Assembly (NCBI GenBank): GCA_016791325.1
Contig: JAEUMU010000002.1
Span: 1-5,714, forward strand
DNA: 5,714 nt
Source of the DNA: Hyphomonadaceae bacterium
Lineage (GTDB): Bacteria > Pseudomonadota > Alphaproteobacteria > Caulobacterales > Aquidulcibacteraceae
Direction: 5' to 3'
The position numbers were made by a program, and so were the translations under genes. Below are positions 5,418 through 5,714 of the stretch, piece after piece. The notes below the pieces were generated by a model, which was given only the letters and a program-made list of their open reading frames with translations, was not told the origin of the DNA and did no database searches. Each line of letters starts with the position of its first letter. Within the stretch, counting starts at the first letter, position 1.

Positions 5418-5714
5418 CCCGAGCGCGCGAGTTCTTCCGCCTCGCCGTAACCGAAGATCAGCAGAAGCGCGCGCAGCGCCGCCCCGCGCGAACCGGAAAG
5501 GTCTGGATCGCGCTCGATCGCGAGGCGCGCCTCCTTATCGGCGGCGCCGAGCATGTCGGCATGCGCTTCCGGACTGACGAGGCGGAAAGGGGGCAGGCCC
5601 GATTGCTGCGTGCCCAGCACGTCGCCGGCGCCGCGCAGCTTGTAGTCGAGTTCGGAGATGACAAAGCCATCGTCGGTGCGGCGGAACGCGTCGAGGCGCG
5701 CCTTTGCCTGCTCG
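5414..5714 (-). CDS. recG: ATP-dependent DNA helicase RecG, C-terminal fragment (enters from the right edge)
   Basis: The last 99 or so residues are present; the wedge domain and helicase motor lie outside the window. Reading in from the edge, the frame gives FRRTDDGFVISELDYKLRGA followed by GDVLGTQQSGLPPFRL. This matches the RecG pattern of T-[ND]-D-G-F, D-x-x-L-R-G-x-G and L-G-T-x-Q-S-G-L-P, which lies in the last helicase segment and the C-terminal domain. RecG is a cytoplasmic superfamily 2 helicase that reverses stalled replication forks and branch-migrates Holliday junctions. The tail ARLAIERDPDLSG...GAALRALLLIFG is of the kind I associate with alphaproteobacterial RecG. The internal GTG at 5620 is not a start, because the frame is open and conserved through it to the window edge. 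It is convergent with the glycosyltransferase. Confidence 0.93.
   Translation of the reverse strand, partial: EQAKARLDAFRRTDDGFVISELDYKLRGAGDVLGTQQSGLPPFRLVSPEAHADMLGAADKEARLAIERDPDLSGSRGAALRALLLIFGYGEAEELARSG

Noticed and set aside
1..5714. Mobile element, CRISPR, tRNA/rRNA, phage or defence genes
   Set aside because: No transposase, integrase, repeat-spacer array, tRNA-like cloverleaf or defence-family motif was found on either strand; the genes are continuous chromosomal types with similar base composition.

Overview
The window reads as GC-rich (roughly 60-65% by eye), densely packed chromosomal DNA of an alphaproteobacterium. The RecG tail, the MetC head and the style of the Cfa, photolyase and glycosyltransferase proteins point that way, perhaps to Caulobacterales or Hyphomonadaceae. 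That placement is an inference from remembered protein families, not from a marker gene. I see no rRNA, tRNA, insertion sequence, CRISPR array or phage gene.

From right to left, five genes run on the minus strand and are spaced like an operon: a WaaE/KdtX-type family 2 glycosyltransferase (4545-3754), a class I photolyase (3767-2322, overlapping the first by 14 nt), a cyclopropane-fatty-acid synthase homologue (2286-1009, after a 35-nt gap), a two-domain thiosulfate/3-mercaptopyruvate sulfurtransferase (954-100, after a 54-nt gap) and the first 33 codons of a cystathionine beta-lyase (100 to the left edge, start overlapping the previous stop as TGATG). A 116-nt divergent intergenic region (4546-4661) separates this run from a second, different glycosyltransferase on the plus strand (4662-5417). 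That gene ends tail-to-tail with the C-terminal end of recG (minus strand, entering from the right edge), and the two stop codons share one CTAG.

Functionally, photolyase plus Cfa is a known pairing. In Rhodobacter-type bacteria both belong to the light/singlet-oxygen response run by the ECF sigma factor RpoE and its anti-sigma factor ChrR: one repairs DNA and the other modifies membrane lipid. SseA and MetC both handle cysteine/homocysteine-derived sulfur. The two glycosyltransferases probably act on cell-surface polysaccharide or lipopolysaccharide.

Most of the window is ordinary. The best leads are the Cfa homologue, which by eye lacks two of the five bicarbonate-pocket residues of E. coli Cfa, and a mini-ORF between phr and cfa whose stop overlaps the cfa start. 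Minor points are the shared CTAG stop and alternative hairpins over the start of the plus-strand glycosyltransferase.
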